The notes under the pieces are model-generated. The model saw only the letters and a program-made list of their open reading frames with translations, did no database searches and was not told the DNA's origin. This document shows positions 52,976 to 62,124 of a DNA stretch of 64,000 bases, piece by piece. This DNA comes from an uncultured Kangiella sp. (GTDB taxonomy: Bacteria; Pseudomonadota; Gammaproteobacteria; Enterobacterales; Kangiellaceae), in assembly GCA_947503435.1 (NCBI GenBank), contig CANNDL010000005.1, positions 1 through 64,000 of the forward strand, given 5' to 3'. Numbering within the stretch: position 1 is the first letter of the stretch; the number at the start of each line of letters is the position of its first letter. A program made the position numbers and the translations under genes.

Positions 52976-53650
52976 TTACTCTATTAATCTGAATCCTACT
53001 CCATGAATGGTTTTGATCATAGGATAAGCAAATGGTTTATCTACAGCTTTTCGCAATGTGTATATATGCGATCTTAAAGCATCACTATCTGGAAAATCAT
53101 CAGCCCACACTTTTTTGGTCAACTCATTTCTACTAATGGCGCTTGGAAAAGCCTTTACCAACTCTAACAAGATATTAAAATCCGTAACGCTCAAGTTAAT
53201 ATGTTTAGACTCTCGGGTAACAACCTGCTTGCTACTATCAATAACCAAATCACCAATCGTTATACTGTTGCTTTGATTAAGATCACGTCTTTTAGAAAGC
53301 GCTATACAGCGCATTGCAACTTCTTCAAGTTCAAACGGCTTTGTTAAGTAATCATCTGTGCCTGATTCAAAGCCTTTTATTTTATCTTCTAAACTATCTC
53401 TAGCCGTTAACATTAGAATAGGAATATTGTTATTGCTCTCCAGACGTATTTTTTCACAAAGGTCTAGTCCACCAATATCAGGAAGCATCAAATCTAGAAT
53501 AATGACATCGAATTGATTGTCTTGCAGTAGTTGTAAACCTAGTCGCCCGTTGTGAGCATAATCGACAATAAAACCTTTGCTGGTTAAATAGTCAATTAAT
53601 TGCCCTGCAATAGACTGATTATCTTCGATAATTAATAGGTTTATATTCAT
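52976..53650 (-). CDS. OmpR-family response regulator (system 3)
   Basis: 224 aa from the ATG at 53650. Receiver with IEDN acidic pocket, Asp53 (VIILDLMLPDIGG), Thr in MLTARD and Lys in LTKPF; winged helix ending MIKTIHGVGFRLIE. It resembles the regulator at 32117-32806 in the DNA-binding half (LRSHIYTLRKAV against LRAQIYKLRQVI). It follows the S41 peptidase gene by 24 nt and precedes the kinase by 20 nt, so all three are probably one transcript. Confidence 0.94.
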   Translation of the reverse strand: MNINLLIIEDNQSIAGQLIDYLTSKGFIVDYAHNGRLGLQLLQDNQFDVIILDLMLPDIGGLDLCEKIRLESNNNIPILMLTARDSLEDKIKGFESGTDDYLTKPFELEEVAMRCIALSKRRDLNQSNSITIGDLVIDSSKQVVTRESKHINLSVTDFNILLELVKAFPSAISRNELTKKVWADDFPDSDALRSHIYTLRKAVDKPFAYPMIKTIHGVGFRLIE

Positions 53651-53674
53651 CAAATTACTATTTCAATAACTCTT

Positions 53675-55069
53675 TTATTTTTGATTTATTAATTCTAGCG
53701 CTTTATTAACCTCAGGGTCATTATCATTTGATAACGTAGCTTCATTTACTTCAGTTACATGATGAGGCTTAACTCCGCCCGGTGCAAGTGAGCCACTTGG
53801 ACGCACCAACATGCGCGTAGTTATATAAGCTCTTAACTTTGAATGCGGTAAATTGAATAAGTTACCTTGAGCCGTTTGATTAGCGTTACCACCTGTTTCT
53901 TGACCAATAAGAGTTGCGAACTTATGGTCTTTCATCGTTGAAGCAAACACAATCCCTGAAGAGTAAGTTATTGGGCTTATAAGCACATAAACATCTCCGC
54001 TAAAACCATTAGCATTGACAGGCTTAAGCCAGTCATCCCATTGCTCTTCAATGATATCACCAGGTTCTCCTCTATAGTTAAATATACCAGCATTATCGGT
54101 GTTGATTTTCTCTTTAATGCTAGAAATCATTCGGAATTTATCATTAGCTAGGTATCGAGATAAATAAGTCGCTGTATCAGTGTTACCTCCAGTATTGTCT
54201 CTAACATCCACTATCAAAGCAGTAATTCCTTCTTCTTGTATTTGTTCAAAAGTATTATTTGCAAACTCTTCAAACCAATCAGGATCAACATCAAAACTGC
54301 CAACGTATAGATAACCGATACCAGACTCTAGTGTATTGTAATAGAAGTCTTGCTTAGACTTATCATCCACATTTGCAGGCTCCCAGCTATCACTGTTACG
54401 AACCACTACATTGGAAACATCACCATTATTTTCAACTACAAGGTTAAAATCATCGATAAAACCATAAACAGCCCATAAATAGATGCCTATACGTCCCGCT
54501 GCAAACTGTTTTCGAAGATAGCCTGACTCACCGCCGGTATATTGTTGCATTGTGTTAAATAACTCTTCGACAGGAACTCCATTTATTTCAAGCAGTTTAG
54601 TACCTGATGCAATAGCATCTTTACCTTGATGGTTATAGCTTTTCTTAAAAAAGACTTGGTTATCGCTATTAATGGTTATCGCAAAAGGAAATGGTTTACT
54701 CCCTGACTCGGTAATTTGATTGAACTCTTGATAAGGCCACAAAAGCATTGAGTGCCCATCATTAAACTTATGAGTTAATTGCCCAACGACTTTAAAGAAT
54801 TCAGCCCGTGTCATAGGCTTATCCATTTTGGCTTTTAAATCTGAAACTTTTTTAGCCAATTCTTCTTTATTCGCATATTTCTCTAAATTAGGGTGTCTTT
54901 CTAGAGCCCCAAAATAATACGCATCAATGTCTTCTTTTAATTTTGCAGGCTCAATCTTCGCTTGGACAAGTTGAGGATCTTCCAATTTAGGAAAGATTTC
55001 TAAATGTGAACTAGAGCAGCCATATAAAAATACAGAGGCCAATAAGCCACTAAAAATTTTGAAATTCAT
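53675..55069 (-). CDS. S41-family peptidase lipoprotein
   Basis: 464 aa from the ATG at 55069 (an in-frame ATG at 55102 is possible). Lipobox LYGC (Cys18). The C-terminal ~200 residues form the S41 tail-specific peptidase domain: GYLYVGSFD, ALIVDVRDNTGGNTD, VYVLISPITYSSGIVFAST (nucleophile Ser in YSSG), GQETGGNANQ. A degenerate N-terminal domain (about 45-190) binds or positions substrate. S41 members process or degrade secreted and envelope proteins. It is upstream of a response regulator by 24 nt, paralleling the serine hydrolase before system 1. Confidence 0.88.
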   Translation of the reverse strand: MNFKIFSGLLASVFLYGCSSSHLEIFPKLEDPQLVQAKIEPAKLKEDIDAYYFGALERHPNLEKYANKEELAKKVSDLKAKMDKPMTRAEFFKVVGQLTHKFNDGHSMLLWPYQEFNQITESGSKPFPFAITINSDNQVFFKKSYNHQGKDAIASGTKLLEINGVPVEELFNTMQQYTGGESGYLRKQFAAGRIGIYLWAVYGFIDDFNLVVENNGDVSNVVVRNSDSWEPANVDDKSKQDFYYNTLESGIGYLYVGSFDVDPDWFEEFANNTFEQIQEEGITALIVDVRDNTGGNTDTATYLSRYLANDKFRMISSIKEKINTDNAGIFNYRGEPGDIIEEQWDDWLKPVNANGFSGDVYVLISPITYSSGIVFASTMKDHKFATLIGQETGGNANQTAQGNLFNLPHSKLRAYITTRMLVRPSGSLAPGGVKPHHVTEVNEATLSNDNDPEVNKALELINQK

Positions 55070-55227
55070 GAGTAGATGCCATATTGCTAACTTTGATGGC
55101 ATCTTAATCGATTAGGTGTGAAGACTTTGTTAAGGAATGTGCCGTTCATTGGGTCATACCTAAAGTAATCTTTAGCCCTACAGACTTTAAACTTCTGGAG
55201 CCATTGGCTCAATCTCTAGAATAAAAC

Positions 55228-55689
55228 TTAAGACCTATCATCCTTTGATGACTCCATAACTACATGGGTGGATATAGTAGTTACTTGCTTTATTTTACCC
55301 AGTGTCTTGGCATGAAAAGCTTTAAACGCTTTTAAGTCTTTAGTTTCAACCCTGAGCAAATATTCAAAAGGGCCGGTGACATTATGGCACTCTTTTACTT
55401 CGTCGGATAATTCAATGGCTTGCTCGAAGGCTAGCTGGGACTCGGTTGAGTGCTCTCTAAGCCCGACCGCAACATAGGCGATAAAGCTATTGCCCATTAA
55501 CTCATGATCTAATATGGCTCTGTAACCTTTGATAAGCCCCACATTTTCTAGCTCCTGGACTCGTCTTAAGCAGGCCGACGGCGATAATCCGATTTTCTCT
55601 GCCAGCTCTGAATTGGCGATCCGCCCATTCCTTGCAAGTTCGCGCAATATTATTTCGCTATATCTATCTTTTTTATACTTTTCTTTCAT
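55228..55689 (-). CDS. Lrp/AsnC-family transcriptional regulator
   Basis: 153 aa from the ATG at 55689; an extension to 55752 is rejected because it has no conserved residues. Helix-turn-helix about 22-60 (NSELAEKIGLSPSACLRRV) and a RAM effector domain (about 70-150; FIAYVAVGLREHS, NVTGPFEYLLRVE). It is divergent from a LysE-family exporter, the usual arrangement in which the regulator senses an amino acid and activates export. Its specific ligand is not readable. Confidence 0.93.
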   Translation of the reverse strand: MKEKYKKDRYSEIILRELARNGRIANSELAEKIGLSPSACLRRVQELENVGLIKGYRAILDHELMGNSFIAYVAVGLREHSTESQLAFEQAIELSDEVKECHNVTGPFEYLLRVETKDLKAFKAFHAKTLGKIKQVTTISTHVVMESSKDDRS

Positions 55690-55783
55690 AAAATCACATA
55701 AATTCAAACTATAACGCTTAACAATTGTATTTTTAAGCCTATAAAATTGCAATCATTCATTATTTGAGAGGAAATAAGAAATT

Positions 55784-56374
55784 ATGAGCATGGAATTATT
55801 TATTGGTTTAGTGGTTTTTTCATTTGTGTCCTCGATTACCCCTGGTCCTAACAATTTAATGCTAATGAATTCTGGGGCTGATTATGGCGTAAAGAAAACA
55901 CTGCCTCATCTATTTGGAGTCACTATCGGCTTTACCATTATGGTGTTTTTGGTTGGCATTGGAGTCATGAACCTCTTTGAAAGATTCCCGGTTATTTATA
56001 CCGTTTTAAAGGTTCTATGTATTCTTTACTTGCTTTACTTAGCCTACAAGATCGCCCAAAGCAGTGAGTTAACCAACAATCAGGAATCTGGCAAAAAGCC
56101 ATTTACATTCTTACAAGCGGCACTGTTTCAGTGGGTTAACCCAAAAGCTTGGACTATGGCCTTAACGGCTATTAGTCTTTACGCCACAACAGAAAGCATC
56201 ATTTCAGTTTTATTGACCGCCATTATTTTTGGGTTAGTCAACTTACCCTGCGTTTTTAGTTGGGTGAAGCTGGGCGAAAAATTGCAACGCTTCTTGAAAA
56301 ATCCTAAGCGCCTAAAAGTCTTTAACATCACAATGGCTTGCTTACTGGTGATATCCATTATCCCTGCACTTTAG
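55784..56374 (+). CDS. LysE/RhtB-family amino acid exporter
   Basis: 196 aa with six hydrophobic helices and the family signature SSITPGPNNLMLMNSGADYG in the first loop, then FQWVNPKAWTMAL in the middle. The family exports amino acids or homoserine lactones by proton exchange. It is divergent from an Lrp-type regulator, so likely Lrp-controlled and responding to the exported amino acid. GAGAGGA lies 11 nt before the ATG; the next ATG (55790) is also possible. Confidence 0.9.
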   Translation: MSMELFIGLVVFSFVSSITPGPNNLMLMNSGADYGVKKTLPHLFGVTIGFTIMVFLVGIGVMNLFERFPVIYTVLKVLCILYLLYLAYKIAQSSELTNNQESGKKPFTFLQAALFQWVNPKAWTMALTAISLYATTESIISVLLTAIIFGLVNLPCVFSWVKLGEKLQRFLKNPKRLKVFNITMACLLVISIIPAL

Positions 56375-56537
56375 AATGCAAAGGATTTTTAAAAAAATGA
56401 TCACAAAATTAGGTTAACTACCGTGATTTAAAACTAGGTATAATTGTATTTCCAGTCACTTAAACAAAAGCTAGCAATTCTCCAAATTTAGTTCATATAA
56501 TACTGCTCATTTAACAAAAGAACTTTGCACTTTAGTC

Positions 56538-57719
56538 TTGAAAATAAATATTATTGGTCTTGGCACAGCGGGTTTAGCTTCCGCTATTTTTCTAACGGAG
56601 CGAGGCCATGAAGTGACTGTCTATGAAGCTGCCGATGAATTAAAGCCAGTTGGTGCCGGTTTATTGCTACAGCCCACAGGGTTAGAAGCTCTAATTCAGC
56701 TTGGTTTACAAGAAGAAGCCTTAAAATACGGGGCTAGAATAGATTCACTAATTGGCTCAACGCTATCTGATCGAAAAGTTTTAGATCTTCACTATAAAGA
56801 TCTACAGGCCTCCAGTTTTGGCTTGGGTATTCATAGAGCTTCTTTATTCCACATTCTTTTTAGCAAATTTCAATCACTCAATATAAAACTAGTAACGGGA
56901 TCTTCTATCATTAAATATCATCACTACTGTGAACAAGTCGAGATATATGATGACAATGGTTATATCAATTCTTGTGATTTATTGGTTGTTGCTAATGGCG
57001 CCCGATCTAAGTTAAGAAAACAGTCACCATACTTTATTTCTGATAAAGAATACCCATGGGGGGCTATCTGGGGAATTACACCTTTAACTCAGGATGTTAA
57101 ACAGCATTGTTTACAACAAAAATACCAACTGGCACACACTATGATTGGTTTATTGCCCACAGGTAAGCTGCCTAATTCCAAGCAAGAATTGGTCAGTTTG
57201 TTTTGGAGTTTACCCGTTAGTATGCTTAATTCGCTTAGTGAGTTTGACTTAGACAACTGGAAAGATAAGTGTGCTCAACAATGGCCTCTAACTGAGTCGA
57301 TACTAGATCAGATTGGTTGCAAAGAACAGATTGCTTTTGCCACTTACCGTGATGTCAAAATGCGGCAGTTCAACCACAAGCAGGTAGTTTATATTGGCGA
57401 CGCCGCCCATGGTATGAGTCCACAATTAGGTCAAGGCGCAAACATGGCTTTGATAGATGCTTACTTTCTCTCCAAAATTATCTGCAAAAAAGCATCAATC
57501 GAAAATAGTCTAAAACAATATAATCAACTTCGGATAAAACACATAAATTACTATCAGTTCATGAGTCGCTGGCTGACACCTTTTTATCAATCTAACAGTC
57601 GTATTTTGGGTAGTATAAAGGACTACACTTCTTACCCTGCTTCAAAAGTTCCTTTTATCAAAAATCAGATGCTCAATACACTATTTGGTAAGGCTAAATA
57701 TGGTGGGTTACTAGAGTAA
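56538..57719 (+). CDS. FAD-dependent monooxygenase (TTG start)
   Basis: 393 aa from TTG at 56538. The FAD GxGxxG motif (GLGTAG, residues 7-12) follows directly, and the frame upstream contains no ATG or GTG, so the TTG is the likely start. A later DG-like motif (NGARSKLR) and GD motif (YIGDAAHGMSPQLGQGANMA) are those of PHBH-type aromatic hydroxylases and related tryptophan/kynurenine oxidases. It uses FAD and NAD(P)H to hydroxylate a small substrate; substrate unknown. It stands alone, with an amidohydrolase gene downstream. Confidence 0.88.
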   Translation: MKINIIGLGTAGLASAIFLTERGHEVTVYEAADELKPVGAGLLLQPTGLEALIQLGLQEEALKYGARIDSLIGSTLSDRKVLDLHYKDLQASSFGLGIHRASLFHILFSKFQSLNIKLVTGSSIIKYHHYCEQVEIYDDNGYINSCDLLVVANGARSKLRKQSPYFISDKEYPWGAIWGITPLTQDVKQHCLQQKYQLAHTMIGLLPTGKLPNSKQELVSLFWSLPVSMLNSLSEFDLDNWKDKCAQQWPLTESILDQIGCKEQIAFATYRDVKMRQFNHKQVVYIGDAAHGMSPQLGQGANMALIDAYFLSKIICKKASIENSLKQYNQLRIKHINYYQFMSRWLTPFYQSNSRILGSIKDYTSYPASKVPFIKNQMLNTLFGKAKYGGLLE

Positions 57720-57812
57720 CTGTCATCCTCGATTAACTTTGTTACAAGTTTCATGGAGCATTACTAGTATAAAGCCATTAGACTAGATTCATTATTAATT
57801 CAGAGATGTGTT

Positions 57813-59159
57813 ATGAAAGCTATTAGTATTTCTTTAATGATAGGAGTATTTTTTGTAAGTTTCGCAACTTCGGCTGAAAGCGTTTTATTTAAAAACGCTA
57901 ATGTCATTAGCATGAAGTCACAAGCGGTCGATAAAGCTCAAGACTTATTAGTAGTTGATGGGAAAATTAAAGCCATTGGAAAATCCGGAAGTGTAAAATA
58001 CGGTAATGAAACTCGTATCATAGATGCTTCAGAACATTACATTATGCCTGCCTTGGCAGAAATGCATGCTCACGTATTAGGTGATACGAATATTGAAACT
58101 CGTGATCACTATTTATATCTCTACTTAATCAATGGCATTACCACTATTAGAGGAATGTTAGGTGAACCTTCACATCTTCAACTTCGTTCGGATTTGGCAG
58201 TAAGTAAGATTCTTGGACCCAGGCTAGTCACTTCAGGTCCTTCTTTTAATGGCAACTCAGTCCACTCTGTAAAACAAGCTAGAGAAAAGGTTAAAGCTCA
58301 AGTAGAAGCTGGTTATGATTTTTTGAAATTACATCCAGGCTTATCTCGAAAAGAGTATATTGCCATTACCAATGAAGCGCACAAACATGGAATACCCTTT
58401 GGTGGGCATATCTCGAACGATGTAGGTGTGGAACTAACGTTAACCATGCAACAGGCAACTATTGATCACTTGGATCAGTTTTTTCGCCCTCTTTTTTCCA
58501 CGAAACATCAAGACAAACTTACTGAAAATCAGCAGTTCTTTGGCATCAATTTTGTAGACTATGTTGATCCTAATAAAATCCAACGCTTTGCCAAGCAATT
58601 TGCGGTTTCTGATTCTTGGTTAGTACCTACGGAAACTCTAATGGATAATCTCGCTAATGACATTAGCGCTATAGAGTTAGCGAAAAGGCCCGAAATGCAG
58701 TACGTGAACCCGCAAACTGTCAAAGGCTGGGTCAATGCGAAAGAAGGTTTTAAAGCGCCAAAAAATATTCGTAGTGGCTTTCTTGAATATCGCGCTAAAC
58801 TCTTAAAGGCCATTCAGCAATATGACGGAAAAATATTACTAGGCTCAGACGCACCTCAAATTTTTAATGTGCCGGGATTTTCAGTACACCGTGAGCTTAA
58901 GCTTATGGTTAAAAGTGGTTTAAGTCCTTATCAAGCTTTGAAAACTGGTACAGTAAATGTTGCTGAATTCTTAGGCATGCAAGATAAAATCGGAACTTTG
59001 GAAGTTGGGAAAAATGCTGAATTAATTCTATTAGCCCAAAACCCTCTAGAAAATATAGAAAATAGCTCTAGCATCCAAGGCGTCATGAATAATGGAACCT
59101 GGACAGATAAAAGCACTATTGATGGTTATCTAAATGCTTATCAAAAAAAGGCTAATTAG
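57813..59159 (+). CDS. Exported amidohydrolase
   Basis: 448 aa with a signal peptide (1-21, ending TSA). Metal-dependent amidohydrolase of the imidazolonepropionase-like group: HAH motif EMHAHVLG (His85, His87), a metal-bridging Lys in FLKLHPG, HISNDVG, and GSDAPQIFNVPGFSVHREL with Asp. A periplasmic location and such folds occur in dipeptidases and in enzymes acting on imide or beta-lactam-like substrates; substrate not inferable. Its 3' end includes the left half of a 30-bp palindrome shared with the next gene. Confidence 0.88.
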   Translation: MKAISISLMIGVFFVSFATSAESVLFKNANVISMKSQAVDKAQDLLVVDGKIKAIGKSGSVKYGNETRIIDASEHYIMPALAEMHAHVLGDTNIETRDHYLYLYLINGITTIRGMLGEPSHLQLRSDLAVSKILGPRLVTSGPSFNGNSVHSVKQAREKVKAQVEAGYDFLKLHPGLSRKEYIAITNEAHKHGIPFGGHISNDVGVELTLTMQQATIDHLDQFFRPLFSTKHQDKLTENQQFFGINFVDYVDPNKIQRFAKQFAVSDSWLVPTETLMDNLANDISAIELAKRPEMQYVNPQTVKGWVNAKEGFKAPKNIRSGFLEYRAKLLKAIQQYDGKILLGSDAPQIFNVPGFSVHRELKLMVKSGLSPYQALKTGTVNVAEFLGMQDKIGTLEVGKNAELILLAQNPLENIENSSSIQGVMNNGTWTDKSTIDGYLNAYQKKAN

Positions 59160-59170
59160 CCTTTTTTTGA
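59141..59170. terminator. Bidirectional terminator inside two coding ends (perfect 30-bp palindrome)
   Basis: Half-site TCAAAAAAAGGCTAA, mirrored exactly. Read on either strand it is a hairpin followed by a T-run. It covers the last codons and stops of both the amidohydrolase (plus) and the GDYXXLXY gene (minus), so both proteins end QKKAN. The two genes overlap by 8 nt. Confidence 0.85.
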
Positions 59171-59781
59171 TTTGACTCTACAAATTCTAAAATCGGCACC
59201 TCGTTAATATACAAATCTTCGATGGTTCCTTTACCATTACGTACTCTAACCGCGACATAGACATTGTCTTGACTGTTACGACTTCTGCGGCGCACCTGAT
59301 CTTCAATGGAATAAGCTTTATTCTCAGGCGCATAGTAGCGATCAAAAGGAATTATAATAGATGCACTGTTGTGAATGTTGGAATAGCGAATCTGAACTCT
59401 TAAAAAATTTTCATCGGATTTTGGTCTATCTATCTTTAACTCTGAAAATTTTGCATAGCCCTTTTCGTCCGTAGTAATGATAGCGTATACCCAATCATTC
59501 CGCTTAGGAGCTGATTTAACGTCCTCTGCAGCAATTTTATCATGCGGGCTGTATGGTATGGCATTTGTCACTGCTTCAAAGCTCAAAACGACATATCGAC
59601 CTCGAAAAGGATCATAAGGATCAATTGGTCTAATTTTAAACTTGTGTAACTCGCCGTACTTTAGTGTTTGTTGCTGTTCAAAAATCATATAGGCTGGCAC
59701 CAAGAGCTGTATTAAAAAAACTAGTCCTGCAATAGGCAGCCAGATGTTTTTTTTCCATAATTTATTAAGATAACTAATCAT
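59152..59781 (-). CDS. GDYXXLXY-family membrane-anchored protein
   Basis: 209 aa with one N-terminal hydrophobic helix (about 10-32), then a mostly beta exported domain. The family signature is present as DPYDPFRGRYVVLSFE (RGRY in place of GDY), plus VYVAVRVRNGKGTIEDLYI. Such proteins almost always follow a DUF2157 membrane protein, as here with an 8-nt overlap. The pair is presumed to act together in the envelope; the role is unknown. It shares the 30-bp palindromic terminator with the convergent amidohydrolase gene. Confidence 0.88.
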   Translation of the reverse strand: MISYLNKLWKKNIWLPIAGLVFLIQLLVPAYMIFEQQQTLKYGELHKFKIRPIDPYDPFRGRYVVLSFEAVTNAIPYSPHDKIAAEDVKSAPKRNDWVYAIITTDEKGYAKFSELKIDRPKSDENFLRVQIRYSNIHNSASIIIPFDRYYAPENKAYSIEDQVRRRSRNSQDNVYVAVRVRNGKGTIEDLYINEVPILEFVESNQKKAN

Positions 59782-61135
59782 GGTTTAGCTCCTGTCGTTG
59801 CAACTGTTGTTTACGTTTTTTATTAAACCAGACATTAATTCCTATAAACGCAGAACCTATCAATATAAACACAATACCTTTACCCAATATAGATACGTCA
59901 CTATCAAAAAACCTTAGTGCAATTAAACTGGATAACCAAATCAAACCGGCATTTAGTAATAAGGTCTTCCCTTCTTCAATGGCGCGAATAATAATCAAAC
60001 TTGAACAGACTAAAATATACAGATTCATTCCTATAAATAACCAGCCTAACAATGATATCCATTGAGCAAAATCGAGTAAGGCCAATATTGCTACCAGGCC
60101 AGAGGCTACCATTAGCCATTGATGAAACTTTAGATGTTTAAAATATTTTCCTAAGCCAAAAATTATAAATGCTAAGGCAGAAAAGTATAATCCAAGATCT
60201 ATATAGGACTCCCAATTCAAAATAACGCCTTCTCGCCCATAATAAGAACTTCGATTGCCTTCACTGGAAATTATTATACTGAAAAGTCCTATTCCTATAG
60301 CGCCCAAACTCGATAATGGATTCTTCCAGAAACTATTATTTGCTTTAGCGAATAATATCTTTCCTAACAGAAAGTACGCAGCAGACATAAGTAATAAAAA
60401 AATCACTGGATAGAAATCCAAGAATGAACGCCTAAACAGTGAGCTCAACATTAAGGCGATAGCAAAGCCAATCGCTGCCAACCAGGTACTCCAATAAAAC
60501 GCAGCATTCACTTTATTTTTATAAGCATAGATCCAATATGGAAATAATAATGCGAAAAACAACCAGTAAAGCTTTCCTTCAAAGGTGCATAACCAGACGA
60601 TAAGTATTGTGCAAAGTATAAGAACCATACTTGATCGAAGTAAATACACTAGTGGAATGCCAAGCAATAACCATGTAAGCACAAAGCGTTCTAGGTCACC
60701 GTAAATATGATACGTTTGGCCAATCAAAGCAATACTCGCGGCAATGGTCATAAATACTAAGGTTGCACTTGCTTCCCACCAGGCTGCAGAGTGGGATTGT
60801 TTTTTATAGCTATAAATGGCTAAGGCTTGAGCCAATACCAGGGGTAAAAAGGAAAGAAAAGTACGAACACCTTTTCCTAAATATTCCCAGTTATGGGCAA
60901 ACAGCATAATAATACCGCCACCTATTAAAAGCGCACCTATAGCAACTAAGATTCCGGTAGCCCAATTATTATCACGCGTTGCTTTAGTTCGATAAAGGAT
61001 TTGGATTTGACGTTTTTGTTCCGTAGAAATTATTTCTTCTTGTTGCCAATGCTTTAATTGTTTATCGAGCCAAGTTTTTTGATTTGGCTCAATATCTATC
61101 TTGTTAATTGCTTTCTGCTCTACTTGATCAGTCAT
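59774..61135 (-). CDS. DUF2157 multi-pass membrane protein
   Basis: 453 aa. An N-terminal cytosolic helical segment (about 20-50: TWLDKQLKHWQQEEIISTEQKR) is the DUF2157 signature. About 12 hydrophobic helices follow from residue 60 (TGILVAIGALLIGGGIIML), with a periplasmic loop near 280-305. It overlaps the GDYXXLXY gene by 8 nt, the usual operon. Function unknown. Confidence 0.88.
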   Translation of the reverse strand: MTDQVEQKAINKIDIEPNQKTWLDKQLKHWQQEEIISTEQKRQIQILYRTKATRDNNWATGILVAIGALLIGGGIIMLFAHNWEYLGKGVRTFLSFLPLVLAQALAIYSYKKQSHSAAWWEASATLVFMTIAASIALIGQTYHIYGDLERFVLTWLLLGIPLVYLLRSSMVLILCTILIVWLCTFEGKLYWLFFALLFPYWIYAYKNKVNAAFYWSTWLAAIGFAIALMLSSLFRRSFLDFYPVIFLLLMSAAYFLLGKILFAKANNSFWKNPLSSLGAIGIGLFSIIISSEGNRSSYYGREGVILNWESYIDLGLYFSALAFIIFGLGKYFKHLKFHQWLMVASGLVAILALLDFAQWISLLGWLFIGMNLYILVCSSLIIIRAIEEGKTLLLNAGLIWLSSLIALRFFDSDVSILGKGIVFILIGSAFIGINVWFNKKRKQQLQRQELNHD

Positions 61136-61255
61136 AATAATCTCTTAGCATTTTCTTATTTGAGTTATTTTTGTAGAAAATAGTTCGTTTATTTTTACAT
61201 CTGACTAAAATAATGGCATAAATAGTCTTTAAAAGATAACTAATTCAACCAACCT

Positions 61256-61696
61256 ATGCTGCCAACTTTACTGATTACTTTTTTATTGATTTTTGTTTGT
61301 GTAGTTATTCATTATGAAGCTTTGTATCGATTTACTTACATTAGTCACAGGCTAAAGATTAAAGGGCGACTAAAGGTAGTGGTGGGAACTATTTGGGCGA
61401 TCTTAGCTCATACTGTTGAAGTTTGGTGCTTTGCATTGGGCTATTACTTTCTGACCAATTTTACTTCAGGAAATCTTGTATCGGATCCTGTTAATCAAAC
61501 ATATTCAAGCTTTATGGACATGGTGTACTTTTCTTTTATTTCATACACAAGTTTAGGTTATGGTGATCTAGTCCCTTCCGGCCCATTACGATTTTTGGCT
61601 GGCACCGAAGCATTAGTAGGACTAGTATTTATTGCTTGGACCGCTTCCTTCCTATACCTGAAAATGGAACACTACTGGAAAGAATCTATCAATTAA
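61256..61696 (+). CDS. Two-TM ion channel family protein
   Basis: 146 aa with hydrophobic segments near residues 2-20, 42-66 and 110-130. A pore loop contains FISYTSLGYGDLVPSG, the K+-channel selectivity filter pattern (TxGYGD). No cytosolic RCK/TrkA domain follows, so it is a minimal pore subunit of the Ion_trans_2 type. Its stop interlocks with the convergent 61693 gene by 4 nt. Confidence 0.87.
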   Translation: MLPTLLITFLLIFVCVVIHYEALYRFTYISHRLKIKGRLKVVVGTIWAILAHTVEVWCFALGYYFLTNFTSGNLVSDPVNQTYSSFMDMVYFSFISYTSLGYGDLVPSGPLRFLAGTEALVGLVFIAWTASFLYLKMEHYWKESIN

Positions 61697-62124
61697 TTCA
61701 TAAATTGGACTATTGCTGCTTGTTCTTGATCCGAACTGGCATAAGCTCTTGCTTTGCCTTGATCGTTAGCACAGTTAAACTCAATAGCATTAAACTTAAT
61801 ATTAGCATTACAAAACCTCTCTCTTAAATTCAGTAGTTGATCTTCATTAATGTCTTGAATATCTAAATCCACAAAAAATTCAGAATGATAATCATGGTTA
61901 AGCTCTTGTAAAACACGTTCAACTTTTAGTTCGTTACCAAAGCCGAATTTTGCGTCTTGTGCAAACCCAGGCAAATGCTCTTCTTCAAGATTAGCATCCA
62001 GATAATAAACTTCTGCTTCTTTTTGAGCAGCCATGATTAAAATAGACACTGGGTAGCTGCTCATCAAAGCTTTTAAACGGTTAAGGTAATTCTTAGGTGT
62101 TCTGTTTTCAATCGCTATTAACAT
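61693..62124 (-). CDS. Conserved hypothetical cytosolic protein
   Basis: 143 aa without signal peptide or membrane helix. It starts MLIAIENRTPKNYLNRLKAL and has a mixed alpha/beta composition, acidic overall, with segments AEVYYLDANLEEEHLPGF and FFVDLDIQDINEDQ. No family recognised. It is monocistronic, upstream of a 650-nt gene-poor region. Confidence 0.7.
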   Translation of the reverse strand: MLIAIENRTPKNYLNRLKALMSSYPVSILIMAAQKEAEVYYLDANLEEEHLPGFAQDAKFGFGNELKVERVLQELNHDYHSEFFVDLDIQDINEDQLLNLRERFCNANIKFNAIEFNCANDQGKARAYASSDQEQAAIVQFMN

